Source: Pseudomonas sp. AFG_SD02_1510_Pfu_092 (GTDB taxonomy: Bacteria; Pseudomonadota; Gammaproteobacteria; Pseudomonadales; Pseudomonadaceae). Taken from it: a stretch of DNA of 35,139 nt. Shown piece after piece: positions 35,047 to 35,139 of this stretch (its first letter is position 1; each line of letters begins with the position of its first letter). The notes under the pieces were generated by a model. It was not told where the DNA came from. It did not search any database and saw only the letters and a list, made by a program, of their open reading frames with translations. A program made the position numbers and the translations under genes. The stretch spans positions 1 through 35,139 of the forward strand of contig NZ_PUQD01000056.1 in assembly GCF_003331055.1 (NCBI RefSeq), read 5' to 3'.

Positions 35047-35139
<93 letters not shown>

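Overview
The window is about 35 kb of GC-rich chromosome from a Pseudomonas, most probably the P. putida group. I base this on three things: the gene content and order (acnA next to an Aer-type receptor, pdxB-tusA-rlmM nearby), two arrays of the putida-type REP element (core GGGAGCGGGCAAGCCCGCGAA), and codon use dominated by G/C third positions. The species assignment is from memory of the family, not from a search. Both window ends look like contig ends. The last ~93 bases are almost pure G/C homopolymer and follow what reads like the first bases of a REP, and the first ~95 bases also look degraded.

Layout. 1-5.6 kb: a MOSC-domain protein and a CheV coupling protein on the minus strand, with a flagellar sigma (FliA) promoter in front of cheV. 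Divergent from it is a small protein with a CheA-P1/Hpt-like fold that lacks the phosphorylated histidine. A NarL-type kinase/regulator pair and a YegS-like lipid kinase follow. 5.8-9.4 kb: a glycosyltransferase, the molybdenum-cofactor genes moeA and moaB, a YgdI-type lipoprotein with an Anr/Fnr-like box upstream, and tRNA-Pro(CGG). 9.4-13.6 kb: REP array 1 (121-bp period), a methyl-accepting chemotaxis protein and an MsbA-like ABC exporter. 13.8-20 kb: a 57-aa protein, pdxB, a TusA-family sulfur carrier, rlmM and acnA. 20-22.3 kb: an Aer-type redox/aerotaxis receptor with a FliA promoter, then REP array 2 (117-bp period). 22.3-25.7 kb, all minus strand: a pseudouridine synthase, an unknown 102-aa protein under a textbook LexA operator, a lone M15 peptidase, a glutaredoxin-like protein and an ammonium transporter with NtrC- and sigma54-like sites upstream. 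26-28.4 kb: an ElaB/YqjE-type membrane stress operon and a dGTPase with a TTG start. 28.4-33 kb: an AT-rich promoter region, a BvgA-like regulator and a 1210-aa BvgS-like unorthodox kinase. 33-35 kb: yggL and dacB.

How the parts fit. The recurring theme is signal transduction and taxis: CheV, two receptors, two complete two-component systems and two FliA promoters. These sit among housekeeping genes for cofactors, the TCA cycle, peptidoglycan, nucleotide pools and the ribosome. I found no prophage, insertion sequence, CRISPR array or island boundary. The best candidate for something undescribed is the SOS-controlled 102-aa protein at 23223-23531. Next are the phosphoacceptor-less Hpt-like protein beside cheV and the pair of amplified REP arrays, each lying directly at the 3' end of a chemoreceptor gene.
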